Assembly (NCBI GenBank): GCA_937890395.1
Contig: CALACK010000070.1
Location: 1-64,000 of the forward strand
Direction: 5' to 3'
Source: an uncultured Acidimicrobiaceae bacterium
Lineage (GTDB): Bacteria > Actinomycetota > Acidimicrobiia > Acidimicrobiales > Ilumatobacteraceae
Length of the DNA: 64,000 nucleotides
Shown: in pieces, positions 52,004 to 61,169 of the stretch
How positions within the stretch are numbered: the stretch's first letter is position 1
Layout of the letters: every line of letters begins with the position of its first letter
Position numbers and translations under genes: made by a program
The notes under the pieces: generated by a model
The model's input: the letters and a program-made list of their open reading frames with translations, nothing else
What the model was told of the DNA's origin: nothing
Database searches by the model: none

Positions 52004-53759
52004 TTATCAATTCTTGATAGTCAGTGTTGCGCGAGTATAAAACGTCATGAGGCGCGTGATCAACAATCTGCCCGTTGCGCATGTATAGCACTTCGTCAGC
52101 AAGTGCGATAGTTGAAGGTCTTGATGCCACAATTACAACTGTTGTTCTATTTTCATCAGTCATCGCAATCTCGCGAAGATTGTTGACCACGCGTGCTTCT
52201 GTGGCCGGATCGAGAGCCGAAGTTGTGTCGTCGAGAAGCAATACTGCACGATTATGGGCAATCGCACGAGCCAATGCGATTCTCTGACGCTGACCGCCGC
52301 TGAGACTGACACCCCGCTCGCCCATCACGGTGTCTAAACCCTTTGGGAGATCGTTAACAAAATCGGTGCATTCGGCGATTCGCAAAGATTTGTCAACTTG
52401 CGCGTCAGTGATTTGCGAATCCAAAGTGATATTAAACTTCAAACTTTCAGCGAATAGAAATGCCTCTTGAAACACCAGACCTACCCCACCAGGTTGCACC
52501 GAAATACTCCCAGTGTCACACTCAATAAGCCCGCTCAACAGATGCAACAGAGTTGTTTTGCCGCAACCAGTAGCACCGACAATTGCTACTGTTTGGCCAC
52601 TCGTAATTTCTAGACACAGATCTGTCAACACAGAACTATCTGTTGTGTGCGAATAATTTACATTCATGCAACTCAAAGCAACTCCTGATTTAGCGAGTTG
52701 TATTAAATCGTTTGGATCTCGCCCTATCGGTTCGTCTAGAACCTCGCGGACGCGCTTCCATCCTGCAACGGAGTGTGGAATTTCTGAAAATAGATATCCA
52801 ATAATTCTCAATGGAAAAACCAAAAGCGTAAACAGATAAATAAAACTCGTCAGGTCACCGACACTGATTGCGCCACTCTTGACACGGATTGCTCCCAAAA
52901 CAATCAGTGTGATGTTGATCAATGAAGGAATCGCATCAATCGCTGCTTCAAACATTGATCGCACTGAAACTGCTTCAATTCGGGCGTTTCGCAGACGAGA
53001 TGTGATTATTGCCAATCTCTCTGTTTCTCTGTTTTCGGCACCAAATGATTTGACGACCATCACACCGTCAAAACTTTCGTGAACTGCCTGAGACAGAGCG
53101 CCAAGTTCAGCCTGTGCGAGCGCATAGAAGCGGTCAATTCGTTTCTGATAGCCGATATTTAGTGTTAGCAAAATTGGAAAAACCACAATTGCTAAAACTC
53201 CAAGTGGTATGTCGACAGAAAGCATCCAGACAGACGAAACCAGCATCATCACCAGGACTGAAGAAGCAAAAGGCAATGGTGCGAGAATTGAGACACTTGC
53301 ATCTGAATCAATTCCGCAACGAGCGACGATATCCCCTGTCATCCGCTTGCGATGCCATGCGATCGGTTGAGCCACTACATGATCAAGTACACGATTAGTT
53401 ATAGATTCAGCAGTGCGCCATTCGGTTCTACCTGCGTAACCTCGTCGTACCACTACCCCAGCGGCACGCAATAACCCGATTCCAACAACTAAACACGCGC
53501 CGATAACGATTGCAGTAGCGTCCAAGCGTCCGTCAATAAATCGAATCAAGATAACGCGATCAACCATCCACCGAACTCCGATTGAAGAGCCGACTGTGCA
53601 TATCGCAAATACTGCAGCGCCAGACACAGCGATAAAGAAAAGTCTCGGGTGAAATTTAACTATGACACGAATTAATTGAAATGCTTCTTTAAGCCGAGAG
53701 TCGGCACTTGAACTACTTTCAGGAATATCTGAGACATCTGCGACATTATTTTGCACCAT
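51975..53759 (-). CDS. ABC exporter half-transporter (degenerate-site NBD)
   Basis: A 594-residue membrane domain plus ATPase. Walker A is VGATGCGKTTLLHLL, the signature is a canonical LSGGQRQ, but Walker B is VLLLDDTTSALD, with Asp in place of the catalytic Glu. With its partner this gives one consensus site (partner Walker A/B with this LSGGQ) and one degenerate site (this Walker A/B with partner LSAGE), the known layout of heterodimeric exporters such as TM287/288. First gene of the operon. Confidence 0.92.
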   Translation of the reverse strand: MVQNNVADVSDIPESSSSADSRLKEAFQLIRVIVKFHPRLFFIAVSGAAVFAICTVGSSIGVRWMVDRVILIRFIDGRLDATAIVIGACLVVGIGLLRAAGVVVRRGYAGRTEWRTAESITNRVLDHVVAQPIAWHRKRMTGDIVARCGIDSDASVSILAPLPFASSVLVMMLVSSVWMLSVDIPLGVLAIVVFPILLTLNIGYQKRIDRFYALAQAELGALSQAVHESFDGVMVVKSFGAENRETERLAIITSRLRNARIEAVSVRSMFEAAIDAIPSLINITLIVLGAIRVKSGAISVGDLTSFIYLFTLLVFPLRIIGYLFSEIPHSVAGWKRVREVLDEPIGRDPNDLIQLAKSGVALSCMNVNYSHTTDSSVLTDLCLEITSGQTVAIVGATGCGKTTLLHLLSGLIECDTGSISVQPGGVGLVFQEAFLFAESLKFNITLDSQITDAQVDKSLRIAECTDFVNDLPKGLDTVMGERGVSLSGGQRQRIALARAIAHNRAVLLLDDTTSALDPATEARVVNNLREIAMTDENRTTVVIVASRPSTIALADEVLYMRNGQIVDHAPHDVLYSRNTDYQELINAFEHDRHE

Positions 53760-53801
53760 ATAGTTCTACCATTTTGGCTTGATCGCCTAGTCTTTTAGGT
53801 T

Positions 53802-54314
53802 GTGAAGCTAATTCTGCGAAGTCTGTTGACAGTTGTGATCGCCCTAATTTGTGCGATGTGGATCTATGGTTTATTTTTTGCGTCAAAGCAAGCTGTGAAT
53901 AAATTCGACGATCGACTTTGGGCTGAGAAAGCACAATCGCGTTGTCTCATCGCCGAGCAGCAGCGCATTGAATTAGCCGATTATCGCATTGTCGACGACC
54001 TAGGAGCCGACGCCATTGCCAAACGGGCAATGATCGTCGACAAAGCCACTGACACGATTGAGTCGTTTGTGAAAGAGTTTCGAGCCAGTTTGCCAAAAGA
54101 TGCAAAAGGAATAGCAATTGTTGGTTTATGGCTGGACGATTACGAAATCTATATTGCTGATCGCCGCTCTTTTGCTGATGATCTCAGAAATGATATCAAC
54201 TTGCAGTTTTCTGAGACACCGATTAAAGGTCTGCCGATCAGCGAAAAGATTTCCACATTCGCAGCCGACAACCAAATGTCGAATTGTAAGCCTCCGTTAG
54301 ATCTCTCTATCTAA
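53802..54314 (+). CDS. membrane-anchored hypothetical protein
   Basis: A 170-residue protein from GTG 53802. One hydrophobic segment at about 5-29 (LLTVVIALICAMWIYGLFFA) is an uncleaved signal anchor; the rest is outside and hydrophilic, with two cysteines (SRCLIAE, SNCKPPL) that could pair. It is divergent from the ABC exporter pair, 42 bases away, and its 3' end overlaps the acyltransferase stop by 18 bases, tail to tail. Function unknown. Confidence 0.7.
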   Translation: MKLILRSLLTVVIALICAMWIYGLFFASKQAVNKFDDRLWAEKAQSRCLIAEQQRIELADYRIVDDLGADAIAKRAMIVDKATDTIESFVKEFRASLPKDAKGIAIVGLWLDDYEIYIADRRSFADDLRNDINLQFSETPIKGLPISEKISTFAADNQMSNCKPPLDLSI

Positions 54315-54938
54315 TTTGATCCAGCCGTCATTTTGGGTATATTTCTTGATTACTCGAGCAGGTGAACCAACAGCGACACAGTAATCAGGCAACTCTCCAG
54401 TTACGACTGAATTCGCGCCAACCGCGACGTGTTTTCCAATTTTTGCGCCAGGCAACACGACCACGCCATGTCCAAGCCACGAACCTTCGCCAATTGAGAC
54501 CGCGCGTTCGGGTTGTGATTGATGAGAAATTGGAATCGAAATATCCAAATAGCCGTGACTTTGATCGGTGATGTACACATGATGACCAGTCCAAACATCG
54601 TCACCGATGTCAATTGACAGATGCCCCACGATCCCAGTGCCACGACCGATCAGACAACGGTCACCGATCTTCACAACAGGATTCGTTAGGCACTTTTGTC
54701 CCGGCATCATCCCCGCAGATAGTGCAACATGTTCGCCGATCATTGTGTCTTTGCCAATGTGAATATAATTCTCGTTGAAGATGGTCGTTATTGGAAACAA
54801 AATAATTGAGCCTGTACCAAACTTGCCAAATTTTTTGCCACGTCGAGATTCAGGGCCGATCGCAGCATTTACAGTGAACCATCGCCAAATTTTTGCGAGC
54901 AGGTCACCTCTTGCGTCACTCATCTTTAAACGTTGCAT
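54297..54938 (-). CDS. hexapeptide-repeat acyltransferase (maltose O-acetyltransferase-like)
   Basis: A 213-residue left-handed beta-helix protein. Hexapeptide-type repeats run from about 60 to 190 (IHIGKDTMIGEHVALSAG, VKIGDRCLIGRGTGIVG, PGAKIGKHVAVGANSVV). The catalytic His is probably in DQSHGYLDISIP. It would transfer an acyl group from acyl-CoA to a sugar or other hydroxyl acceptor as a trimer. A short helical N-terminus (LAKIWRWFTVNAAIGPES) precedes the repeats. The target is unknown. Confidence 0.85.
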   Translation of the reverse strand: MQRLKMSDARGDLLAKIWRWFTVNAAIGPESRRGKKFGKFGTGSIILFPITTIFNENYIHIGKDTMIGEHVALSAGMMPGQKCLTNPVVKIGDRCLIGRGTGIVGHLSIDIGDDVWTGHHVYITDQSHGYLDISIPISHQSQPERAVSIGEGSWLGHGVVVLPGAKIGKHVAVGANSVVTGELPDYCVAVGSPARVIKKYTQNDGWIKLDREI

Positions 54939-54974
54939 AATGACATCGTAGTTAAGACTGATTAGCCTAGAAAC

Positions 54975-56423
54975 ATGACTGTAGTTATAAATTCATCTGG
55001 TTCTTTTAATGGCAATGATCTCGGGTCAGGATTGATCGAGTTTTTGGGCATTCAGTTTGCAACTGCAAGTCGTTTTAAAAAACCAGTTGACGTCATTAGT
55101 TATACGCACGAAGTTAACGCGAAAGCTTTTGGTCCACAATCGCCACAAGTGCCTGGTTTCATGGAAGAAATTCTTGATACCAAATCGATACCGATTGACG
55201 AAAATTGTCTCTTTCTGAATATTTGGACTAAGACCGACTTCATTGGTGATGTAGCGAATAACGAGAAGCCAAAGTTAAAGCCAGTTCTATTCTGGATACA
55301 CGGTGGTGCGTACACGAACGGCACAGCTGCAACGAGTTGGTACAACGGAACATCGCTTGTCACTCGGGGCGACGTAGTGCTTGTCAGTATTAATTATCGG
55401 CTTGGACCATTTGGATTTCTGGGAGAAAACAATCTCGGAATTCTTGACCAAATCAGCGCGCTGAGATGGGTTAACCGAAATATTGTTTCGTTTGGTGGAG
55501 ACCCGAATAATGTGACGATATTCGGAGAATCAGCTGGCGGTAGCAGTGTCGTTGCATTAACAGCCTCACCACTAGTCGCAGGTTTGGTAACGCGAGCCTG
55601 GGCAATGAGCCCGTCACTTCGCCAACTTCGCACAAAGAATGATGCCGCGATCGCACTCGAACAATATCTAGGCTTCGCTAATTGCAAATCACTCTCAGAC
55701 TTACGAGAGCTTTCGGTTCAACAGATGATTGACGCCACCGCCAACATGTTTGTTGATGTTGAGAATTATGTTTCAACGTTTACCCCGACTTTCGGAGGAG
55801 ATGGATTACCCGAAGACATCTACGCTGCATCGGCAAACTCAGGAATTCCGCTCGTAGTGGGAACGAATCATGATGAAAATCGTTTATGGTCAGTGCTTCA
55901 TCCAGAGTCGGCGACGCTCGATATAGAAGGTGCGCTTGTTTACTACCGCAAAACTTTTGCTGATAAAGCGCTGACCGCATGGGATTTGTACAGCAAACTC
56001 CGCATTGAACACTCTCCGTCTCAGATGGTTGCCGCCTTGCAGACCGATGAGAATTTTCGAGCACCTGCTTGGAAGCTTTGCGAGGAGCGCAGTGAAATTA
56101 ACACTCCAACTTGGATGTATTGGTTCACTTGGCCAACGCCGATTTTTGACGGAGCATTTGGCTCATGCCACGCCTTAGATATCCCATTCGTTTTTCACAA
56201 TCTGAATGCCCCACGTGTAGAAGTTTTCACTGGCGATGATTCATCTCGTGGGCCGATTGCTGACCGGATCTCTGGAGAACTTCTGTCGTATGCAAAGGAT
56301 GGTGTTGTTTCGTGGCCTCATTATGAAATTGAGAACCGTGCAACTTTGAAAGTTGATGTTGAGACTATTTTGATTTCTGACCCAGAACCGGCGCTTCGAA
56401 ATTTGTGGAGAACGATTGCGTGA
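54975..56423 (+). CDS. type B carboxylesterase
   Basis: A 482-residue carboxylesterase of the acetylcholinesterase-like fold. The catalytic serine is in FGESAGGSSVVAL; HGGAYTNG is the oxyanion hole; the acid is in GTNHDENRL and the histidine in GSCHALDIPFVF. ENCLFLNIW is the second family signature. No signal peptide, so cytosolic. It is about 35 bases divergent from the acyltransferase gene and precedes the FAD oxidoreductase with an overlapping GTGA. It may hydrolyse esters feeding the downstream catabolic genes; that is inference. Confidence 0.92.
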   Translation: MTVVINSSGSFNGNDLGSGLIEFLGIQFATASRFKKPVDVISYTHEVNAKAFGPQSPQVPGFMEEILDTKSIPIDENCLFLNIWTKTDFIGDVANNEKPKLKPVLFWIHGGAYTNGTAATSWYNGTSLVTRGDVVLVSINYRLGPFGFLGENNLGILDQISALRWVNRNIVSFGGDPNNVTIFGESAGGSSVVALTASPLVAGLVTRAWAMSPSLRQLRTKNDAAIALEQYLGFANCKSLSDLRELSVQQMIDATANMFVDVENYVSTFTPTFGGDGLPEDIYAASANSGIPLVVGTNHDENRLWSVLHPESATLDIEGALVYYRKTFADKALTAWDLYSKLRIEHSPSQMVAALQTDENFRAPAWKLCEERSEINTPTWMYWFTWPTPIFDGAFGSCHALDIPFVFHNLNAPRVEVFTGDDSSRGPIADRISGELLSYAKDGVVSWPHYEIENRATLKVDVETILISDPEPALRNLWRTIA

Positions 56424-57778
56424 ATTCGTATTGGCGTGAGTCGGTACGGAGCGAGATAGTTAGTCGTGATTCTTTAGTTTCGAACATTGATGTAGATATC
56501 GCGATTGTCGGCGCGGGTTATAGCGGTCTTTGGACTGCCTATTACCTCAAAAAACTGCGGCCAGACGCGCGAGTCGCTGTCATCGAGTCGAATCAGGTTG
56601 GGTTCGGTGCAAGTGGACGCAATGGCGGCTGGTGTAGTGGATTTTTGCCAATGACTCTTCGGGAACTTGAAAAACAGCACAATCGTCAAGCCGCAATTGA
56701 AATGTGCCGTCAGAGTTTTGCAACAATCGACGAAATTGAAAAAATCATTGCCGACGAGAATATCGATTGCGATTTTCATCGCGGCGGCACTATTCACGGT
56801 GCCACAAATGCTGTACAACGCACTCGCGTAATTGAAGAAGTTAAAGAACTACATAGTTATGGTTTTTCTGAGAATGATTCAAGAATGCTCACACTCGAAG
56901 AGGCTCGGGACAGAATAAATATTTCAGGATTACTCGCATCTAGTTACACGCCACATTGTGCCGCGATTCACCCAGTGAAATTGGTGTCGGGACTCGCCAA
57001 AGTTGTCGAGCGAATGGGTGTAAAGATCTACGAAAATTCTCGCGTTGATGAAATCAATTCAGGCACGCTAAACCTGAAACATTCAATAGTTCGCGCTGAA
57101 GTGGTCGTTCGGGCGACAGAAGGATTCACCTCGCAGATTAAACACCACCGAAGAACTCTCGCGCCGCTTTATTCGTACATGGTCGCCACTGAACCTCTAA
57201 CGAAATCGCAACGCGATGAGATTGGCTGGCAGAATCGTGAGACCTACCACGATGCTCGCAATATGATTATTTACGTACAGATCACTCGGGATGGTCGAAT
57301 TGCATTTGGTGGTAGAGGCGCGCCATATCATTTCGGTTCACGTGTTAAACCTAATTACGACAATCATGATGAAATACATCAAAAAATTATTTCATCGATG
57401 CACGATGTTTTCCCTCTAACGAAAGATCTTAACATTACACACCGTTGGGGCGGGCCTCTTGGGGTGCCCCGAAATTGGCAACCATCGGTAAATTATGATC
57501 CGCGATTGGGCTTGGCCTCTCTCGGCGGTTATGTTGGGGATGGTGTTGCAGCGGCTAATTTGGCGGCTCGGACGCTCGCCCATTTGGTCGTTGGCGACGA
57601 TCATCCATTGACAAATTTGGCTTGGGTTAACCATCCATCACGAAAATGGGAAGTCGAACCTTTGCGATATTTTGGGATTAACGGTCTGCTTAGACTTTCT
57701 AACAGTATGGATAAATACGAATATGAGACGGGAACTGTAGATAAATTTCGTTCGAAACTGCTTGAGCGATTTTTATAA
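56420..57778 (+). CDS. FAD-dependent amine/glycine oxidase (DAO family, PuuB-like)
   Basis: A DAO-fold flavoenzyme of about 452 residues. The FAD-binding motif IAIVGAGYSGLWTAYYLKK is near the N-terminus, FGASGRNGGWCSG follows, and GGYVGDGVAAANLAARTLA is the C-terminal FAD box. The layout resembles gamma-glutamylputrescine oxidases (PuuB-like), which oxidise amines with FAD and O2. GTG 56420 overlaps the carboxylesterase stop by 4 bases; an upstream GTG would add five residues. Substrate not evident; cluster members suggest an amine or amino acid. Confidence 0.88.
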   Translation: MNSYWRESVRSEIVSRDSLVSNIDVDIAIVGAGYSGLWTAYYLKKLRPDARVAVIESNQVGFGASGRNGGWCSGFLPMTLRELEKQHNRQAAIEMCRQSFATIDEIEKIIADENIDCDFHRGGTIHGATNAVQRTRVIEEVKELHSYGFSENDSRMLTLEEARDRINISGLLASSYTPHCAAIHPVKLVSGLAKVVERMGVKIYENSRVDEINSGTLNLKHSIVRAEVVVRATEGFTSQIKHHRRTLAPLYSYMVATEPLTKSQRDEIGWQNRETYHDARNMIIYVQITRDGRIAFGGRGAPYHFGSRVKPNYDNHDEIHQKIISSMHDVFPLTKDLNITHRWGGPLGVPRNWQPSVNYDPRLGLASLGGYVGDGVAAANLAARTLAHLVVGDDHPLTNLAWVNHPSRKWEVEPLRYFGINGLLRLSNSMDKYEYETGTVDKFRSKLLERFL

Positions 57779-57798
57779 CTTAAACGAACGGAGAATAA

Positions 57799-58551
57799 GT
57801 GACTGAAGTGATGCGAAAAGAATTTGCCGGCAAAGTCGCGATCGTTACTGGGTCGTCATCTGGCATCGGAGAAGAAATTGCTCGGCGATTAAGTGATCTT
57901 GGAGCAACTGTTGTCGTGAACTCTGCCAACTCAGTCAATGCTGGTCAACAAGTTGCCAATTCTTTAACGACTGAATCTATCTATTTTCAAGCTGATATCA
58001 GTGATCAAGCAGCAGGTCAAAAACTTATTGATGCGACAATCAGCAAGTTTGGGCAACTAGATATTTTAATAAACAATGCCGGTTGGACGACCCTGGTTGC
58101 TCATCATGATTTAGATTCTCTGACTGACGAAATTTTTAAGAAAACATTTGATGTCAATGTTTTGGGAACATGGTGGCTAACTAAGGCAGCCATGCCGCAT
58201 CTCAAAAAGAGTACGGATGGCAATATCGTCAACATCACATCGATCGCCGGAGTCAGACCCGTTGGCAGTTCAATTGCTTACGCAATGACTAAGGCGGCTC
58301 TTAACCACATGACTATTTTGCTCGCTAAATCTTGTGGTCCGGTGCGGGTTAATGCAGTTGCCCCTGGTCTGGTCGAAACCCCGTGGACACGCGACTGGCA
58401 AGCACAGCATGAAAATGTTTCCCGAGTTGCTCCGCTCAAGCGTTCCGCAACTCCACAAGATTGTGGTGAGGCAACTATTGCTCTAATTCGCAATAAGTAT
58501 GCAACAGGTCAGATATTCGTAGTTGACGGTGGCTTAACACTCGTTATTTAA
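57799..58551 (+). CDS. short-chain dehydrogenase/reductase
   Basis: A 250-residue SDR. The cofactor motif is TGSSSGIGEE, NNAG is in ILINNAGWTT, and the catalytic residues are Ser in NITSIAGV and Tyr/Lys in YAMTKAA. The N-terminus favours NAD(P). GGAG is placed well before GTG 57799. It follows the FAD oxidase by 20 bases, so the two are co-transcribed. It probably reduces or oxidises the product of a neighbouring enzyme; specificity is unknown. Confidence 0.93.
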   Translation: MTEVMRKEFAGKVAIVTGSSSGIGEEIARRLSDLGATVVVNSANSVNAGQQVANSLTTESIYFQADISDQAAGQKLIDATISKFGQLDILINNAGWTTLVAHHDLDSLTDEIFKKTFDVNVLGTWWLTKAAMPHLKKSTDGNIVNITSIAGVRPVGSSIAYAMTKAALNHMTILLAKSCGPVRVNAVAPGLVETPWTRDWQAQHENVSRVAPLKRSATPQDCGEATIALIRNKYATGQIFVVDGGLTLVI

Positions 58552-58557
58552 TTGCTG

Positions 58558-59643
58558 TCAATTAGTTATCTCAGAGATTTCAACGACACGTTTTTGCGCA
58601 ATGCTTACATGCGCTGCTTGACCTATTGCTACCGAGTTTAAACCGTCGCTTAATGTCACTTCAGATTTCGAACCCGAGCGAATAGCGCGCTGCATCGCTA
58701 GATGCTCAAGGTAAGAGGCACCGGCATGAAACCCTGCAATAACTCCGTGAGGCTGTTTGACAACAAATTCTTCAACGCCGGTCGTTCCGTTTGCTCGCAG
58801 GCCTATACGTACTTTAGATTCTGTGATCATCGCTTCAAGTTTTGCTTTGCTACCTACGACAGAAATCTCTTGTTCATTTTTAGAACCCTCGGCGAACATC
58901 GAGAGGTCCAGCATTCCGCGAACGCCATTTTGATACTCGACGATTACGAAGGCGTTATCCAATATGTCAGATCTTTTGCCGTCGTAAAATTCGTCTAGAT
59001 GATTTACATCTTGGTTTCCCGAAGCGAACACGCTGGTGGCCTGAGACTGTGCAATTAGACCCATCACATCAAAGAAGTGGCAACACTTCTCAACCAGTGT
59101 GCCACCCGTATTTGAAGTAAAACGGTTCCAGTTATTAATTTTCTCAAGAAACGGAAACCGATGTTCACGTATTGCAACCATTTGTACTTTGCCACAAGTA
59201 CCTGAACTAACCTCTCTGATCAGTCGCCTAGTCGGTGCCATAAAGCGATACTCGAGCCCAACCCACACCACCCTGCCATCGCGATGTGTTTGTTTATCGC
59301 GCTCAATTGCTAACTGGCAATCTTTGACTGTTGTGCATAAGGGTTTCTCTACTAAAACATGTGGTCCGGCTTCTAAAACATCATCGAGAATATTCAAGTG
59401 TGTATTGTTCGGTGTGGCGATTATGACTACGTCAAGTTCATTGGTTGAAAGCATTTCTCGATGGTCGGAAAACTGCGTAACACCATTGATTAGCTCTGCA
59501 GATTTAGCGCGACTCGGCGCGTGATTATCGCTGATCGCTACGACTTCACAATTATCAATCGCCAATAGATTTCGAATGTGTTCTCGACCCATCATTCCTG
59601 TGCCGATTATGCCGTAGCGCAATTTTTTGCTCTCAAGACTCAC
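58558..59643 (-). CDS. Gfo/Idh/MocA family oxidoreductase
   Basis: A 361-residue NAD(P)-dependent oxidoreductase. The Rossmann motif is GIIGTGMMGREH, the family signature is VLVEKPLCTTV (EKP), and the C-terminal alpha/beta domain contains GGTLVEKCCHFFDVMG, where members have the catalytic acid-base His. Relatives oxidise sugars or inositols. It is convergent with the SDR gene (6 bases) and divergent from the MBL gene (32 bases). No transport or sugar genes are near, so the role is unclear. Confidence 0.92.
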   Translation of the reverse strand: MSLESKKLRYGIIGTGMMGREHIRNLLAIDNCEVVAISDNHAPSRAKSAELINGVTQFSDHREMLSTNELDVVIIATPNNTHLNILDDVLEAGPHVLVEKPLCTTVKDCQLAIERDKQTHRDGRVVWVGLEYRFMAPTRRLIREVSSGTCGKVQMVAIREHRFPFLEKINNWNRFTSNTGGTLVEKCCHFFDVMGLIAQSQATSVFASGNQDVNHLDEFYDGKRSDILDNAFVIVEYQNGVRGMLDLSMFAEGSKNEQEISVVGSKAKLEAMITESKVRIGLRANGTTGVEEFVVKQPHGVIAGFHAGASYLEHLAMQRAIRSGSKSEVTLSDGLNSVAIGQAAHVSIAQKRVVEISEITN

Positions 59644-59675
59644 GATCTCAGACTAGATCGCTAATCTATTGAACT

Positions 59676-60410
59676 ATGAATATTATGAATATGAACATGA
59701 CTCAAGATCGCCTCTATTTTCGACAACTACTATCGGGTCGCGATTTTGCGGTATCAGATCACCTTGCCAATCAAATGGTAAATTTCGTTTATTTGATCGG
59801 CGATAGACAAACTCGGGAGTGTGTGATTGTTGACCCTGCATACGCTGTCAGAGATCTTCTCGAAACTATCGCTCAAGACGATATGAATTTGACTGGAGTT
59901 CTCGCAACGCACTACCACGCCGATCATGTTGGTGGCTCAATGATGGGTATGAACATTGAGGGTGTCTCTACACTTCTTGAACTGCAACCAGTACCGATTC
60001 ATGTCAACACAAATGAAGCCACTTGGGTGACGCGCACAACTGGTATCTCAGATACCGACTTGGTCAAACATTCAGGTGGAGACAAATTGAGAGTAGGTGA
60101 AATCGAAATTACTTTCGTACACACACCTGGTCATACACCTGGTAGCCAATGTTTTTTGGTTGCACAGCGACTCGTTGCTGGCGACACGCTTTTTCTCGAA
60201 GGTTGTGGGCGAACTGACTTGCCAGGAAGCGACCCTGGGCAAATGTTTTCGAGTTTGCAAAAACTTTCCGAAATGCCCCCAGATACTTTGGTTTGTCCAG
60301 GCCATCAATACTCGGCAATGCCCTCAAGCAATCTTGGAGATGTCGTCGCCACAAATCATGTTTTTAAGCCACAGACGCAAGAACAGTGGCTTGAATGGTT
60401 TGGACGATGA
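59676..60410 (+). CDS. MBL-fold metallo-hydrolase (glyoxalase II / persulfide dioxygenase-like)
   Basis: A 244-residue metallo-beta-lactamase-fold protein. The metal motif is THYHADHVGGS (HxHxDH), with HTPGHTPGSQCF, VAGDTLF and CPGHQYS as further ligands. Hydroxyacylglutathione hydrolases and ETHE1-like persulfide dioxygenases look like this; the sequence alone does not decide. Several in-frame ATGs occur at the start (MNIMNMNM), and the first is used. Divergent from Gfo/Idh/MocA, convergent with the TauE gene. Confidence 0.88.
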   Translation: MNIMNMNMTQDRLYFRQLLSGRDFAVSDHLANQMVNFVYLIGDRQTRECVIVDPAYAVRDLLETIAQDDMNLTGVLATHYHADHVGGSMMGMNIEGVSTLLELQPVPIHVNTNEATWVTRTTGISDTDLVKHSGGDKLRVGEIEITFVHTPGHTPGSQCFLVAQRLVAGDTLFLEGCGRTDLPGSDPGQMFSSLQKLSEMPPDTLVCPGHQYSAMPSSNLGDVVATNHVFKPQTQEQWLEWFGR

Positions 60411-60428
60411 TTGAGCCGTATTCGCTAA

Positions 60429-61169
60429 TCAGCTAAATATCGCGTTAGAGATTGCGCTTAAACCGCTCAAAGTCAGCAGACCGATTACTAGATTTCTAAA
60501 GTGATCTGGATTGATTTTCGCGCGCAAACGTGTTCCGACAAAAACTCCTAATCCCATGACGGGAATCGAAAACAATGCGAGTTGTAGTGCTTCGGCCGTC
60601 ATCTTGCCCGCCAATGTAAAAATAACAACAGTAAGGAAATTCAAGAAAGTAAATACTCGGTTCAATACAGCGCGAAATTCTCGGGGTTCAAAGTGTCGCG
60701 CGTGGAGCAAAAATACAAGTGGTGGGCCATTTGTCGAAGTTGCCGTTGACAAAACACCCGAGATAACTCCCATTGCGTAGTCGAATGTCTTTGGTAGTCG
60801 TTGTAAATCGAAGCCTTTAATACTTAAGAACACACCTATTAAGACGACGACACCAAGGATGCCTTTCATTAATCGAGCGTCAAGGTTTAATAGAAGCCAC
60901 AAACCAAATGGCATGCCAAAAAGTGCCGATAAGACAAGTCGCTGGGCCATCTCACGGGCTTGAACTGCGCGAGACTCCCACCATTGAACCGCGCAACTGA
61001 CCGTAGAAACGGCCGTTGCGGTTACGACCGCAGTTGGCAGATCAACAAAAAATATCATCAACGGAACCGATATCAACCCGAAACCAAAACCAAATAACGC
61101 TTGAATTATTGAAGCACCCAGCACAATAATTGTTATGAACACAAATTGTTGAATTGTCATAATTTCCAA
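60429..61169 (-). CDS. TauE/SafE-family sulfite/anion exporter
   Basis: A 246-residue membrane protein with about seven hydrophobic segments. The two family motifs are present: GFGFGLISVPLM near the N-terminus and SGVLSTATSTNGPPLVFLLHAR in the middle. TauE/SafE proteins export sulfite, organosulfonates or related anions. It starts inside the class III aminotransferase stop, overlapping by 13 bases, so it is coupled to that gene and probably exports a by-product of its pathway. Confidence 0.88.
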   Translation of the reverse strand: MEIMTIQQFVFITIIVLGASIIQALFGFGFGLISVPLMIFFVDLPTAVVTATAVSTVSCAVQWWESRAVQAREMAQRLVLSALFGMPFGLWLLLNLDARLMKGILGVVVLIGVFLSIKGFDLQRLPKTFDYAMGVISGVLSTATSTNGPPLVFLLHARHFEPREFRAVLNRVFTFLNFLTVVIFTLAGKMTAEALQLALFSIPVMGLGVFVGTRLRAKINPDHFRNLVIGLLTLSGLSAISNAIFS

